A stretch of 34,183 bases of DNA, from positions 1 through 34,183 of the forward strand of contig DASUDX010000052.1 in NCBI GenBank assembly GCA_036275365.1. Direction: 5' to 3'. A program made the translations under genes and the position numbers. Numbering within the stretch: position 1 is the stretch's first letter; the number at the start of each line of letters is the position of its first letter. The notes beneath the pieces are model-generated. The model saw only the letters and a list, made by a program, of their open reading frames with translations, searched no databases and was not told the origin of the DNA. This DNA comes from DASUDX01 sp036275365 (GTDB taxonomy: Bacteria; Pseudomonadota; Gammaproteobacteria; Nevskiales; Nevskiaceae). Shown in pieces: positions 7,168-15,342 of this stretch.

Positions 7168-9555
7168 TCAGGCCGGCGCCAGCGCCGCCGCCTCGGCCTC
7201 GCGCCCCAGCGCGCGCAGGGTGGCGGCGAGGCGTTCCCGCACGGTGCGGCTGCGGGCGTGATCCGCGCCCAGCCGGGCTTCCAGGGTGCGGCGCGCCTCC
7301 TCCAGCAGGGGCAGGGCGGAGGCCGGCTCGCCCAGGCGGGTCAGACAGTCCCCGTAGTTGCTGGCGAACACCGCGGTGAACAGGTGGTCGGCACCGAGCA
7401 GCTCGCGGGCGCGCTGGTGGACGGTGGCGAACTCGCCGCGCGCCGCGCGCAGGTCGCCGCGCTTGACCAGCAGCATGGCGAGGTTGTTGCGCGCCGGCAG
7501 GGCATCGGGGCTCGCCGGTCCGCGCCGCTCCGCGGCCGTCACCAGATCGCGCAGATGGGCCTCGGCCTCATCGAGCAGACCCTGATCCTCCAGCGCGTAG
7601 GCGAGGGCGGTCTGCGCCGAGAGGGTCTTGAAGTTCTCCGGTCCGCGCCGGCTGCGGAAGCCTTCGTAGACCTGCCGCGCGCGTGGCAGCGCTTCCGCGG
7701 TCTGGCCCATTCCGGAGAGCAGGTTGACCAGGTTCAGCTCGGTGGTGAGGGTGGAGGGATGCTGGCGTCCGAACACCTGCTCGGAATCGGCCAGGGCCTG
7801 GCGGAGCAGCGCCTCGGCGCGGGCATGGTCGCCGAGCTGGGTGAACACGATGCCCAGATGGTCGCGGGCGAACAGGGTGCGCGGATGGCGCGGACCCAGG
7901 CTGGTCTCGTAGGCGGCCAGCAGCTCCTCGGTCAGCTCGCGCGAGCGCTGCAGCTCGCTGCGCTGGAACTCACCGATGGCGGCGGCGTAGAGCAGCTGCA
8001 GGGTTTCCGGATGGCGCGGGCCGAGCTCGCGGCGCGCGCGCTCCAGTCCCTGCGCGAGCCGCTCGGCACCCGCCGCCACCTCGCCGAGATCCGAGCGCGC
8101 CTCGCCCTCGACCTGGGCAACGCCAGCCCGCAGCACCGGGTCGAGCTGCTCGAGCCGGGCGCTGAGCGGCGCCAGACGCGCCAGCGCAGCTTCTGGCTGG
8201 CTGGTCTTGAGCAGGAACTGGGCGATGTCGAGGTCGATCTCGTCGCGTTCCGCACTCCCGGCCGGGATCAGGTCGCGGGCGGCCTCCAGCAGCGGCAGGG
8301 CCTGGGCATCCACCCCGAGCGCGCTGTAACTGCGTCCGAGCAGCCGCGACAGCACGGCCCGGGTGCGCGGCGCAAGGCCGGCGTTGTCCTCCAGACTGCT
8401 GACCGCGCCATCGAGGATCTCGCGCACCGTCAGCGCCTCGCCCTGCGCCCGCTCCGGATTGGCCGCGGTAAGCAGCTCGGTGACGAAGCGGTAGACCGAC
8501 TCACGCTCCTCCAGCCGGGCCAGGGCCTGGCGCTTGGCTTCGGCCTCCGCCAGACCAAAGCGCAGCGCCACCAGGCCTGCACCGAGGATGGCCACCAGCG
8601 CCAGCAGGGCCGAGGTGGCAAGCCCGCGGTGGCGGCGCACGAAGCAGCTCAGCACATAGCTGGCGGTGGGCGGACGGGCTTCGATCGGCTGGCGGGCGAG
8701 GAAGCGTTCCAGGTCGCGGGCCAGATCCAGCGCCGAGGCGTAGCGCTGCGAGCGCTCGGCCGCCATCGCCTTCATCACGATGGTGTTGAGATCGCCCCGC
8801 GCCGGCGGATGGACCTCGCCCAGCGCCCGGGGAGGATGGCGCCGACGCTGCTCGATGGCGCCCAGCAGCGTGGCCTGCGGCAGCCGCGGATACGGCAGCT
8901 CGCCGGCCAGCAGCTCGTAGGCGATCACCCCCAGGGCATAGACATCGGCGCGCAGATCCAGCGAGGCCTCGCCGGTGAGCTGTTCCTCGCTCATGTAGGG
9001 CAGGGTGCCCAGCACCTGTCCCTCGGCGGTCATCCGGGTCTGCTCGTCGGCACCGGCCAGCCGGGCGATGCCGAAATCCAGCACGCGAACCCGTCCGCTG
9101 TCGTCGACCAGGACATTGGCCGGCTTCAGATCCCGATGGATCACCCCGCGGGTATGGGCGTGGTGCACCGCATGGCAGACCTGGGCCAGCAGGGCGACGC
9201 GGGCGGCCAGATCCAGCCCCTGCTCGGTCACATGGCGGCGCAGGTCCAGTCCCCGTACCACTTCCATCGCCAGCCAGGGCTGCGCGCCGCTGGCGAGCTC
9301 GGCGGTCCCGGCGGCATAGACCCGGGCGATGCCCGGATGCTCGAGCTCGGCCAGGGCTTCCACCTCGCGGCGGAAGCGCGCCATCGCCTCGCCCGAGGCG
9401 AGGCTGCGCAGCAGCTTGAGCGCCACCTGCCGGCGCGGCTGGTCCTGTTCGGCGAGATAGACCCGACCCATGGCGCCCTCGCCGAGCACCTCGATCAGGC
9501 GGAAGGCACCGATCCGGGTCGGCAGGGCGGGGTCGTTCGGGGCGCTGGTCGTCAT
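7168..9555 (-). CDS. Membrane serine/threonine protein kinase with C-terminal TPR repeats
   Basis: A 795-residue Hanks-type kinase. The kinase domain spans about residues 15-290: glycine loop GEGAMG (25-30), VALK lysine 47, catalytic loop HRDLKPAN (140-147), DFG (160-162), and a GTLPYMSEEQ activation-segment end (183-192). Related bacterial kinases normally read YMSPEQ, so the usual proline is replaced by glutamate at 190; all catalytic residues are present. A single hydrophobic helix at about 311-331 should anchor it in the inner membrane, followed by a short helix and a region of tetratricopeptide-like helical pairs from about 400 to the end (several units with the LGPRHPxTL spacing seen in TPR_10/TPR_12 repeats). 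The TPR part would be periplasmic. Substrates are unknown. It is divergent from the H-NOX gene, with 102 bp between them. Confidence 0.93.
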   Translation of the reverse strand: MTTSAPNDPALPTRIGAFRLIEVLGEGAMGRVYLAEQDQPRRQVALKLLRSLASGEAMARFRREVEALAELEHPGIARVYAAGTAELASGAQPWLAMEVVRGLDLRRHVTEQGLDLAARVALLAQVCHAVHHAHTRGVIHRDLKPANVLVDDSGRVRVLDFGIARLAGADEQTRMTAEGQVLGTLPYMSEEQLTGEASLDLRADVYALGVIAYELLAGELPYPRLPQATLLGAIEQRRRHPPRALGEVHPPARGDLNTIVMKAMAAERSQRYASALDLARDLERFLARQPIEARPPTASYVLSCFVRRHRGLATSALLALVAILGAGLVALRFGLAEAEAKRQALARLEERESVYRFVTELLTAANPERAQGEALTVREILDGAVSSLEDNAGLAPRTRAVLSRLLGRSYSALGVDAQALPLLEAARDLIPAGSAERDEIDLDIAQFLLKTSQPEAALARLAPLSARLEQLDPVLRAGVAQVEGEARSDLGEVAAGAERLAQGLERARRELGPRHPETLQLLYAAAIGEFQRSELQRSRELTEELLAAYETSLGPRHPRTLFARDHLGIVFTQLGDHARAEALLRQALADSEQVFGRQHPSTLTTELNLVNLLSGMGQTAEALPRARQVYEGFRSRRGPENFKTLSAQTALAYALEDQGLLDEAEAHLRDLVTAAERRGPASPDALPARNNLAMLLVKRGDLRAARGEFATVHQRARELLGADHLFTAVFASNYGDCLTRLGEPASALPLLEEARRTLEARLGADHARSRTVRERLAATLRALGREAEAAALAPA

Positions 9556-9657
9556 GGCCGGATCGTAAACAAGGCGGGCGCCACCCAGCCGTCAGACAAA
9601 TCCCACCTCGGGACGGGCCGACTGGACGGCGGCCGGGCCCTGAGCGAGGCTTGTGTC

Positions 9658-10218
9658 ATGAGAGGCGTGATCTTTACCGAGCTGATGGACATGGTCGAGG
9701 CCCGCATGGGCCTGGCCATGAAGGACCGGGTGCTGACGCGGGCGGCCTTCGCCCACGGCGGGGCCTATACCAATGTCGGCAACTATCCGAGCCAGGAACT
9801 GGACCGGCTGGTGACGCTGCTGGCCGAGGAATCCGGATTGCCACGGGCCGCGCTGCTCGAAGCCTATGGCGAGTACCTGCTGGAGTACTTCGTCCGCGAG
9901 TACGAGGCGTTCTTCGAGGTGGCCGGCTCGGCGCTGGCCTTCCTGGCGCGGATCGAAAGCTACATCCATCTGGAGGTGCGCAAGCTCTACCCGCAGGCCG
10001 AGCTGCCCCACTTCGACTACCCGGTGGTGGAGCCGCACCGTCTGGTGATGGAGTACCGCTCGCCGCGCGGGCTGGCCGATGTGGCCCTCGGTCTGATCAA
10101 GGCCACCTTGCGCCACTATGGCGAGCCGCTGCGCCTGGAGGTCGAGCGCCTCGACGGCGAGGCAGGCCGCCATGCCCGCTTCACCCTGACCCAGGACCGC
10201 GGCCCGCCGGCCCCGTGA
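9658..10218 (+). CDS. hnoX: H-NOX (heme NO/O2-binding) sensor protein
   Basis: A 186-residue stand-alone H-NOX domain, the heme-binding fold shared with soluble guanylate cyclase. It starts MRGVIFTELMDMVE and contains GAYTNVGNYPSQEL (35-48). The histidine in SYIHLEVRKLYP (104) aligns with the proximal heme ligand, and YRSPR (133-137) is the Y-x-S-x-R motif that holds the heme propionates. I see no obvious distal tyrosine of the O2-binding type, which would favour NO selectivity, but I could not build an alignment. The ATG at 9658 is chosen because the fold begins there and GAGG lies eight bases upstream; the long open frame before it is antisense to the kinase. Its stop overlaps the start of the histidine kinase (GTGA, 10215-10218), so the two are translationally coupled. 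Confidence 0.95.
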   Translation: MRGVIFTELMDMVEARMGLAMKDRVLTRAAFAHGGAYTNVGNYPSQELDRLVTLLAEESGLPRAALLEAYGEYLLEYFVREYEAFFEVAGSALAFLARIESYIHLEVRKLYPQAELPHFDYPVVEPHRLVMEYRSPRGLADVALGLIKATLRHYGEPLRLEVERLDGEAGRHARFTLTQDRGPPAP

Positions 10219-11117
10219 GCGGCGACGCCCTCGATCTGCTCACCCGCGAGCTGGCGCGGCAGAAGGCCGCGCGCCAGGCCGCCGAGCGCCTGCTCGAGGA
10301 AAAAAGCCTGGAGCTGTTCCAGCGCAACCTGGAACTCGAGCGCGAGATCATCGAGCGCGAGCGCATCGAGGCCACCCTGCGCGAGCAGGCTGCGGCCCTG
10401 AGCAAGGTCAATGCCGAGCTCGAACAGTTCGCCTATGTGGCCTCGCATGATCTCAAGGCCCCGCTGCGCACGGTGGCGAGCTTTGCCCAGCTGCTGATGC
10501 GTCGGCATGCGCAGCGGCTGGATGGCGAGGCTGCCGAGTTCCTCGGCTTCATCGACGCCGGGGTTCGCCGCATGTACTCGATGATCGAGGCCCTGCTTGA
10601 GTACGCCCGCACTTCGCGGCTGCCCCTGCGCAGCACCTGGGTGGACGGCACAGCGCTGGTGGATGCCGTGCTCGACAGCCTGCGCACCCCCGTCGAGGCC
10701 AGCCGCGCGCAGATCCAGCGCGCGGCCCTGCCGGCGCTGTGGGGCGACCCGGTGCTGCTGCACCTGCTGCTGCAGAACCTGATCGAGAACGCACTCAAGT
10801 TCCAGCCCGCCGGGCAGGTGCCGGAAGTCCGCATCAGCGGCGGCGAGCAGGATCAGAGCAGCTGGATCAGCGTGGCGGACAACGGCATCGGCATCCCGGT
10901 GGCCGATCACCAGCGCATCTTCGCGCTGTTCCAGCGTCTGCACGGGGACGAGCGCTACGAGGGGACCGGTCTTGGTCTGTCGATCTGCCGGAAGATCGCC
11001 GAGCGCCACGGCGGCACCCTGGAGGTCCTGGCTGCCGAAGGACCGGGCAGCCGTTTCCTGCTGCGTCTGCCGCGGCCCCAGGGCGCCGGCGCGGCGGAGA
11101 CTGACCCGCGGCGCTAG
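10215..11117 (+). CDS. Soluble sensor histidine kinase coupled to H-NOX
   Basis: A 300-residue kinase starting at a GTG whose last two bases are the first two of the H-NOX stop codon. Residues 1-70 are a highly charged helix likely to form a coiled coil (AERLLEEKSLELFQRNLELE). The HisKA domain carries the phospho-acceptor histidine 78 in FAYVASHDLKAPLRTV. The HATPase_c domain has N-box LIENALKF (189-196), DNGIGI (222-227) and GTGLGL (250-255). No membrane segment, PAS or receiver domain is present, so it should act in the cytoplasm as the partner of H-NOX; in studied systems, ligand-bound H-NOX inhibits or activates such a kinase. No response regulator is nearby, so its phosphotransfer target must be encoded elsewhere. 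An internal methionine start is less likely because it would remove the coiled coil. Confidence 0.93.
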   Translation: MSGDALDLLTRELARQKAARQAAERLLEEKSLELFQRNLELEREIIERERIEATLREQAAALSKVNAELEQFAYVASHDLKAPLRTVASFAQLLMRRHAQRLDGEAAEFLGFIDAGVRRMYSMIEALLEYARTSRLPLRSTWVDGTALVDAVLDSLRTPVEASRAQIQRAALPALWGDPVLLHLLLQNLIENALKFQPAGQVPEVRISGGEQDQSSWISVADNGIGIPVADHQRIFALFQRLHGDERYEGTGLGLSICRKIAERHGGTLEVLAAEGPGSRFLLRLPRPQGAGAAETDPRR

Positions 11118-11161
11118 GGCTCAGGCGCGGCCGCGCTTGCTGCCAGTAAGCCCAGCCGACT

Positions 11162-11460
11162 GGGAGACTCGGTGGGCGTCCGGTGAGGCCTCGATCTCAC
11201 CCCGGCCCGGTCGCCAGCGCCCGGGCGTTCGACGCGGATGCACGAGTCCTTTTGGACATCCCGGCCCACCGGGAGACCCGGTGGGCGTTCGGTGGCGCCT
11301 CGATCTCACCCCGGCCCGGTCGCCAGTGCCCGGGCGTTCGACGCGGATGCACGAGTCCTTTCAGACATCCCGGCCCACCGGGAGACCCGGTGGGCGTTCG
11401 GTGAGGCCTCGATCTCACCCCGGCCCGGTCGCCCGCGCCCGGGCGTTCGACGCGGATGCA
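11162..11460. repeat. Tandem 109-bp intergenic repeat (2.75 copies)
   Basis: This fills most of the one non-coding stretch longer than 300 bases (11118-11494). Copies start at 11162, 11271 and 11380; the first two are 109 bp each and the third stops after about 81 bp. Copies one and two differ at about seven positions. A 10-bp perfect stem with an AGA loop spans each junction (11264-11286 and 11373-11395). Inside each unit are shorter inverted repeats: GGATG..CATCC, and GGTGAG..CTCACC in copies one and three. The period is not a multiple of three, so the reading frame shifts at every copy and the small open frames here are unlikely to be genes. It lies between convergent genes, a common site for REP/BIME-like elements. 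No transposase is nearby. Confidence 0.85.
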
Positions 11461-11481
11461 AACGTCCACCGGACGTTTGCA
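11457..11481. terminator. Perfect 11-bp stem hairpin between convergent genes
   Basis: TGCAAACGTCC and GGACGTTTGCA form a perfect 11-bp inverted repeat with a three-base loop (ACC). It starts at the end of the third 109-bp unit and ends 13 bases before the thiolase stop codon. No T-run follows on either strand, so a classical intrinsic terminator is not proven, but position and symmetry suit a bidirectional terminator or RNA-stabilising hairpin. Confidence 0.5.
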
Positions 11482-11494
11482 CGCTCTCCGCGTC

Positions 11495-12781
11495 TCACCC
11501 CTCTACCACCGCGGTGACGCCGAGGCCGCCGGCGGCGCAGACCGAGATCAGGCCGCGGCCACCGCCGTTCTCCTCGACGATCTTGGCCAGCGTGGCGAGG
11601 ATGCGCCCGCCGGTCGCCGCAAAGGGGTGGCCCAGGGCGACGCTGCCGCCCTTGAGGTTCATCCGGCTGCGGTCGATGGCGCCCAGCGGGCGGTCGAGGC
11701 CGAGGCGGTTCTTGCAGAAGCCCGGATCCTCCCAGGCCTTGAGGGTGCACAGCACCTGGGCGGCGAAGGCCTCGTGGATCTCGTAGAAATCGAAGTCCTG
11801 CAGCTTGAGGCCGAGGCGGCCGAGCATGCGCGGCACCGCATAGGCCGGCGCCATCAGCAGACCTTCCTTGCCGGGCGCGACCGGTGCGAAATCCACCGCC
11901 GCGGTCTCACCGGTCACCAGCCAGGCGCTGGGCTTGATGCCGCGGGCCTTGCACCAGTCCTCGCTGGCCAGCAGCACCGCCGAGGCGCCATCGGTGAGCG
12001 GGGTGGAGTTGGCGGCGGTGAGGGTGCCGGCCTTGCGATCGAACACCGGCTTGAGGGTGGCGAGCTTGTCGAGGCTGGTATCGGCGCGCAGGTTATTGTC
12101 GCGCGACAGACCGTTGAACGGCACGATCAGATCGGCGTAGAAGCCGCTCTCGTAGGCCGCTGCCGCCTTCATGTGCGACTCGAAGGCAAGCTGGTCCTGC
12201 TCCTCGCGGCTGATCTTCCACTCCTTGGCCATCAGCTCGCAGTGCTGCCCCATGCTCAGGCGGGTGCGCGGCTCGCCATTGCTGGGGATGTTGGGGGCGA
12301 GCCAGGAGGGCCGGAACTTGAGCGCCGCCTGCAGGCGCTGGGCGCCGGTCTTGGCGCGGTTGAGCTCCAGCAGCAGCTGGCGCAGCTTGTCACCGACTTC
12401 GATCGGCGCATCGGAGGTGGTGTCGACGCCGCCGGCGATGCCGGACTCGATCTGCCCGAGCGCGATCTTGTTGGCGATGTTGATCGCTGCCTGCAGGCCG
12501 GTGCCGCAGGCCATCTGCAGGTCATAGGCAGGGGTGGCGGCGGACAGGCCGCTGGACAGCACCGACTCGCGGCAGAGATTGAAATCGCGCGAGTGCTTGA
12601 GCACCGCGCCAGCCGCCACCTCGCCCACGGCCTCGCCATGCAGCTGGAAGCGGTCGACCACCCCGCGCAGGGCGGCGGTGAGCATGGTCTTGTTGGAGGC
12701 CGTCGCGTAGGCGGTGTTGGAACGGGCAAAGGGAATGCGCGCGCCACCGACGATGGCGACCTTGCGGCCGAGGGTCTTCAT
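11495..12781 (-). CDS. fadI: Acetyl-CoA C-acyltransferase (FadI-like thiolase)
   Basis: A 428-residue thiolase that cleaves 3-ketoacyl-CoA with CoA in beta-oxidation. The nucleophilic cysteine is C92 in QMACGTGLQAA; the acid/base residues are H336 (EIHEAFAAQ), H385 (GHPFAATGG) and C415 (SVCAAGGLG). Features such as RIPFAR near the N-terminus, a central FDRKAGTLTAANSTPLTDGA segment, and HEAFAAQ follow E. coli FadI more closely than FadA, and the length (436 in E. coli) agrees. The start at 12781 is supported by GGAG eight bases upstream and by the family N-terminus; the open frame continues beyond it but only as antisense to the next gene. No fadJ partner is adjacent, so the pairing must be made with a distant gene or with another 3-hydroxyacyl-CoA dehydrogenase. 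Confidence 0.9.
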   Translation of the reverse strand: MKTLGRKVAIVGGARIPFARSNTAYATASNKTMLTAALRGVVDRFQLHGEAVGEVAAGAVLKHSRDFNLCRESVLSSGLSAATPAYDLQMACGTGLQAAINIANKIALGQIESGIAGGVDTTSDAPIEVGDKLRQLLLELNRAKTGAQRLQAALKFRPSWLAPNIPSNGEPRTRLSMGQHCELMAKEWKISREEQDQLAFESHMKAAAAYESGFYADLIVPFNGLSRDNNLRADTSLDKLATLKPVFDRKAGTLTAANSTPLTDGASAVLLASEDWCKARGIKPSAWLVTGETAAVDFAPVAPGKEGLLMAPAYAVPRMLGRLGLKLQDFDFYEIHEAFAAQVLCTLKAWEDPGFCKNRLGLDRPLGAIDRSRMNLKGGSVALGHPFAATGGRILATLAKIVEENGGGRGLISVCAAGGLGVTAVVEG

Positions 12782-12824
12782 GACTGAGCTCCAGGACAAC
12801 GGGAAATGAGGATGACTCAGTCTA
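12782..12824 (-). promoter_or_regulatory. Thiolase leader with palindrome and -10-like box
   Basis: The thiolase leader contains GACTGAG (12782-12788) and an inverted copy CTCAGTC (12816-12822); the latter is itself part of GACTCAGTC, a nine-base odd palindrome (12814-12822). TAGACT on the minus strand (12819-12824) overlaps it and could be the -10. A repressor site over the promoter is possible, but no regulator is identified. Confidence 0.3.
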
Positions 12825-12943
12825 GCGAGCGGGCCTGCCGCTGCCATTGACGGGCGCGCCTGAGGCCCTCGTCGGGCAGGCCTCGGCGGCGTCAACGCAG
12901 CGTCACCGGGGCGGCCTAAGCTGCCGGTCTGCCGGAGATGCCC

Positions 12944-15331
12944 ATGACCCCCCGTACCCGCCTGCTGCTGCTCCTGTCCCTGCTCTCGCTGCCCGCCGCC
13001 GCCCAGGAGGCCAGTCTGTGGCTGAGCGGGGATCTGCATGTGCACAGCGATCACTCCTCCGACGGCAGCGCCCCGCGCCAGGGCAGCGATGACCGTCTGC
13101 CCGGCAATGTCGGCATCCAGGACCAGATCGGCATCGCCGTGCTGCAGCAGCTCGACTTCCTGCCGCTCACCGATCACCGCACCTACAGCCAGCACTACAG
13201 CCCGGACTGGCAGAGCCCGGACCTGATCCTGATCCCCGGCGAGGAGGCCAACGGCAGCCCGCATGCCACGGTGCACGGGGCGGTGGACACGGTGGTGCAG
13301 GGCAGCAACCGGGCTGACACCGCGGAGTATCTGAACCTGCAGCAGTCGATCTGGATGGCGAAGAGCCAGGGCGCGGTGTGGATCACCGCCCATCCGGACG
13401 ATGGCGAGGTCAACGAGGACGGCAGCCCCAATCTGCGCGCCAGTGCCCAGGGCGTGGATTCGGTGGAGGTGTGGAACCGCGCCAGCGATGTGGAGACCGA
13501 GATCGACTACGCCGAGAACCGCTGGAACGCCGGCTGGCGCTTCGGCATCAATGGCGCTTCCGACAACCATTTCCGCGAGCTGTGGGCGATCGCCGGGCCG
13601 GGCAGCCCGCGCACCGAGGTGCAGGCGGTCAACCGCAGCGAGCGCGCCATCCTCCAGGGGCTGCAGGCGGCCCGCACCCGGATCCGGGCCGATCTCACGG
13701 CGCCGATTCTCGAGCTGCGTGCCGATGTCGACGGCGATGGCGAGTTCGAGACCGGCATCGGTGACGAGCGGGTGGTGGCCCCGGGCACGGTGGCGCGGCT
13801 GCGCCTGACCGTGCGCCAGGGGGTGGGCACGAGCGTGCGGCTGTACCGCGCCCCGGGGCGTGCTGCCGGCCCCTGGCAGGAGGTCACCCCGCTGCTCGAC
13901 GAGCAGAGCTACACCTTCAGCCTGCCGATGGACCAGAACCCGGGCTGGATCCGGGCCGAGGCACGCGGGCTGGGTCTGCCCGCCGGGCTGAACACCAACG
14001 ATGTGCCGCTCTCGCTGATCCCGGCGCCGACCGAGCTGCCGGACCAGCTGCGGGCGATCACCGCGCCGATCTTCTACGGCCCGCGCCTGGCCGAGGCGCA
14101 GCCGGAGACGCCGCTGCCGGTGGATCTCGGCGCCCGCGAGGGGGGCAGCGAGCGGGTGCTGGGCCGGCGTGGCGAGTTTCTCGGCTTCCCGGATATCGCC
14201 CGGTCGCGCCGGGCCTGGCAGATGGTCGCCGAGCGGCACGAGCCGGGGGCGACGCGCATCGTCTATCGCCGCCAGTTCGAGGATGGCCGCCGCGGTCCCG
14301 AGCAGGTGCTCAGCGGCGACAGCGCCAGCGCCCGCTTCCCGCGGGTGGCGGCGCGCGGCAACACGGTGTGGGTGGTCTGGCAGGACGAGCGCGCCGGCCA
14401 GCAGCCGCGGCGCCCGGCCATCCTCGCCCGGCAGTCGCTGGACGAGGGCCGCAGCTGGGGCGAGATCCAGACCATCCGCGCGCTCGCCGGTCGCGCCGAG
14501 CGGCCCGATGTGCTGATCGATGCCGCTGGCATGCCGGTGTTTGCCTGGCAGGAAATCCAGGCCGACCAGCCCTTCGACATCTGGGTGCGCGAGGGGGTGG
14601 CCGGCGAGCCGCGCAACCTCAGCCGCCCGGGCAAGACGGTGATGACCCCGCTGCCCTTCGACACCCGCAGCGCCCGCTATCCGGCCTCGGTAGGGCCGAG
14701 TCTGGCGCTGGCCGCCGATGGCCGCCTGGCCCTGGCCTGGCAGGACAACCGCGAGGATGTCGATCCGCTCTGGACCGGCCGCTTTCCGGACGGCGAGGGC
14801 AGCGATCCGGATGACTGGCAGATCCAGCTGGTGCTGCGCGCGGCGGACGGCAGTTGGGGGGCGATCGAAACCGTGGGCAGCGCCGATCGGTCCGACCAGC
14901 ACCCGAGCCTCGCCTTCGCCGCCGATGGCCGCCTGGTGCTGGCCTGGGACCGGCGTCCGCTGCAGGCCGCCGGGGTGAATCTGGAGATCGCCAGCGCCAG
15001 CCGCTCGCCGGAGGGCGTGTGGAGCGCGCCCGAGCCGCTCAGCCAGACCCCGGAGGCGATGGCGGTGCAGGTGCGCCTGGCGCCGGCCGCGCGGGGCGGG
15101 GTGCAGGCGGTGTGGGCCGACGGGGCGAGCGCCGACTGGCGCTGGCGGCTGGTCAGCCGCCGGCAGGATCGCCGTGGGGTCTGGGGCGCGCCGCAGCGGC
15201 TGATGGAAGCCGGCAATCAGCTGTGGCCGGCGCTGGAGCAGGGCGTGGTGGTGGCCGCCAGCACCCGTTTCGCCCGCCGCCTGCAGCGTGATCCCACCCA
15301 GACCATCCAGCGCCAGCCGCTGCCGGAGTAG
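12944..15331 (+). CDS. Secreted PHP-type metallohydrolase (CehA/McbA-like) with probable beta-propeller
   Basis: An exported protein of 795 residues. A signal peptide (TRLLLLLSLLSLPAAAQ) is followed by a PHP-like metal site: GDLHVHSDHSSDG, LPLTDHR, IPGEEAN, TAHPDDGE and GASDNHF supply His/Asp/Glu ligands in the order found in CehA/McbA family members. These are metal-dependent phosphoesterase or esterase relatives; the best-known member hydrolyses carbaryl, but the substrate here is unknown. From about residue 390 to the end the protein has repeated blade-like segments with Trp-containing strands (VWVVWQDERAG, PVFAWQEIQ, LALAWQDNRED, LVLAWDRRP, VQAVWADGAS), resembling sialidase/BNR propellers. 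Two ATGs are possible; I chose 12944 because GGAG lies six bases before it, while it would directly abut the ATG at 12938. Confidence 0.85.
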   Translation: MTPRTRLLLLLSLLSLPAAAQEASLWLSGDLHVHSDHSSDGSAPRQGSDDRLPGNVGIQDQIGIAVLQQLDFLPLTDHRTYSQHYSPDWQSPDLILIPGEEANGSPHATVHGAVDTVVQGSNRADTAEYLNLQQSIWMAKSQGAVWITAHPDDGEVNEDGSPNLRASAQGVDSVEVWNRASDVETEIDYAENRWNAGWRFGINGASDNHFRELWAIAGPGSPRTEVQAVNRSERAILQGLQAARTRIRADLTAPILELRADVDGDGEFETGIGDERVVAPGTVARLRLTVRQGVGTSVRLYRAPGRAAGPWQEVTPLLDEQSYTFSLPMDQNPGWIRAEARGLGLPAGLNTNDVPLSLIPAPTELPDQLRAITAPIFYGPRLAEAQPETPLPVDLGAREGGSERVLGRRGEFLGFPDIARSRRAWQMVAERHEPGATRIVYRRQFEDGRRGPEQVLSGDSASARFPRVAARGNTVWVVWQDERAGQQPRRPAILARQSLDEGRSWGEIQTIRALAGRAERPDVLIDAAGMPVFAWQEIQADQPFDIWVREGVAGEPRNLSRPGKTVMTPLPFDTRSARYPASVGPSLALAADGRLALAWQDNREDVDPLWTGRFPDGEGSDPDDWQIQLVLRAADGSWGAIETVGSADRSDQHPSLAFAADGRLVLAWDRRPLQAAGVNLEIASASRSPEGVWSAPEPLSQTPEAMAVQVRLAPAARGGVQAVWADGASADWRWRLVSRRQDRRGVWGAPQRLMEAGNQLWPALEQGVVVAASTRFARRLQRDPTQTIQRQPLPE

Positions 15332-15342
15332 CCGGGAACCGG

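Noticed and set aside
9562..9567. TACGAT as -10 of the Ser/Thr kinase
   Set aside because: It lies only six bases from the start codon and has no -35 partner; I did not list it as a feature.
7258..9657. Plus-strand extension of the H-NOX gene by about 800 codons
   Set aside because: The extension is antisense to the Ser/Thr kinase; the H-NOX fold begins exactly at the ATG at 9658, which has its own ribosome binding site.
11162..11460. CRISPR array interpretation of the repeats
   Set aside because: Units are 109 bp, directly adjacent with no variable spacers, and no cas genes are near.
11121..11517. Small open frames within the 109-bp repeat
   Set aside because: The 109-bp period shifts the frame each unit and the peptides have no family similarity.
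12782..14902. Minus-strand extension of the thiolase frame to 1135 residues
   Set aside because: Only the part from 12781 matches a thiolase; the extension is antisense to the PHP protein.
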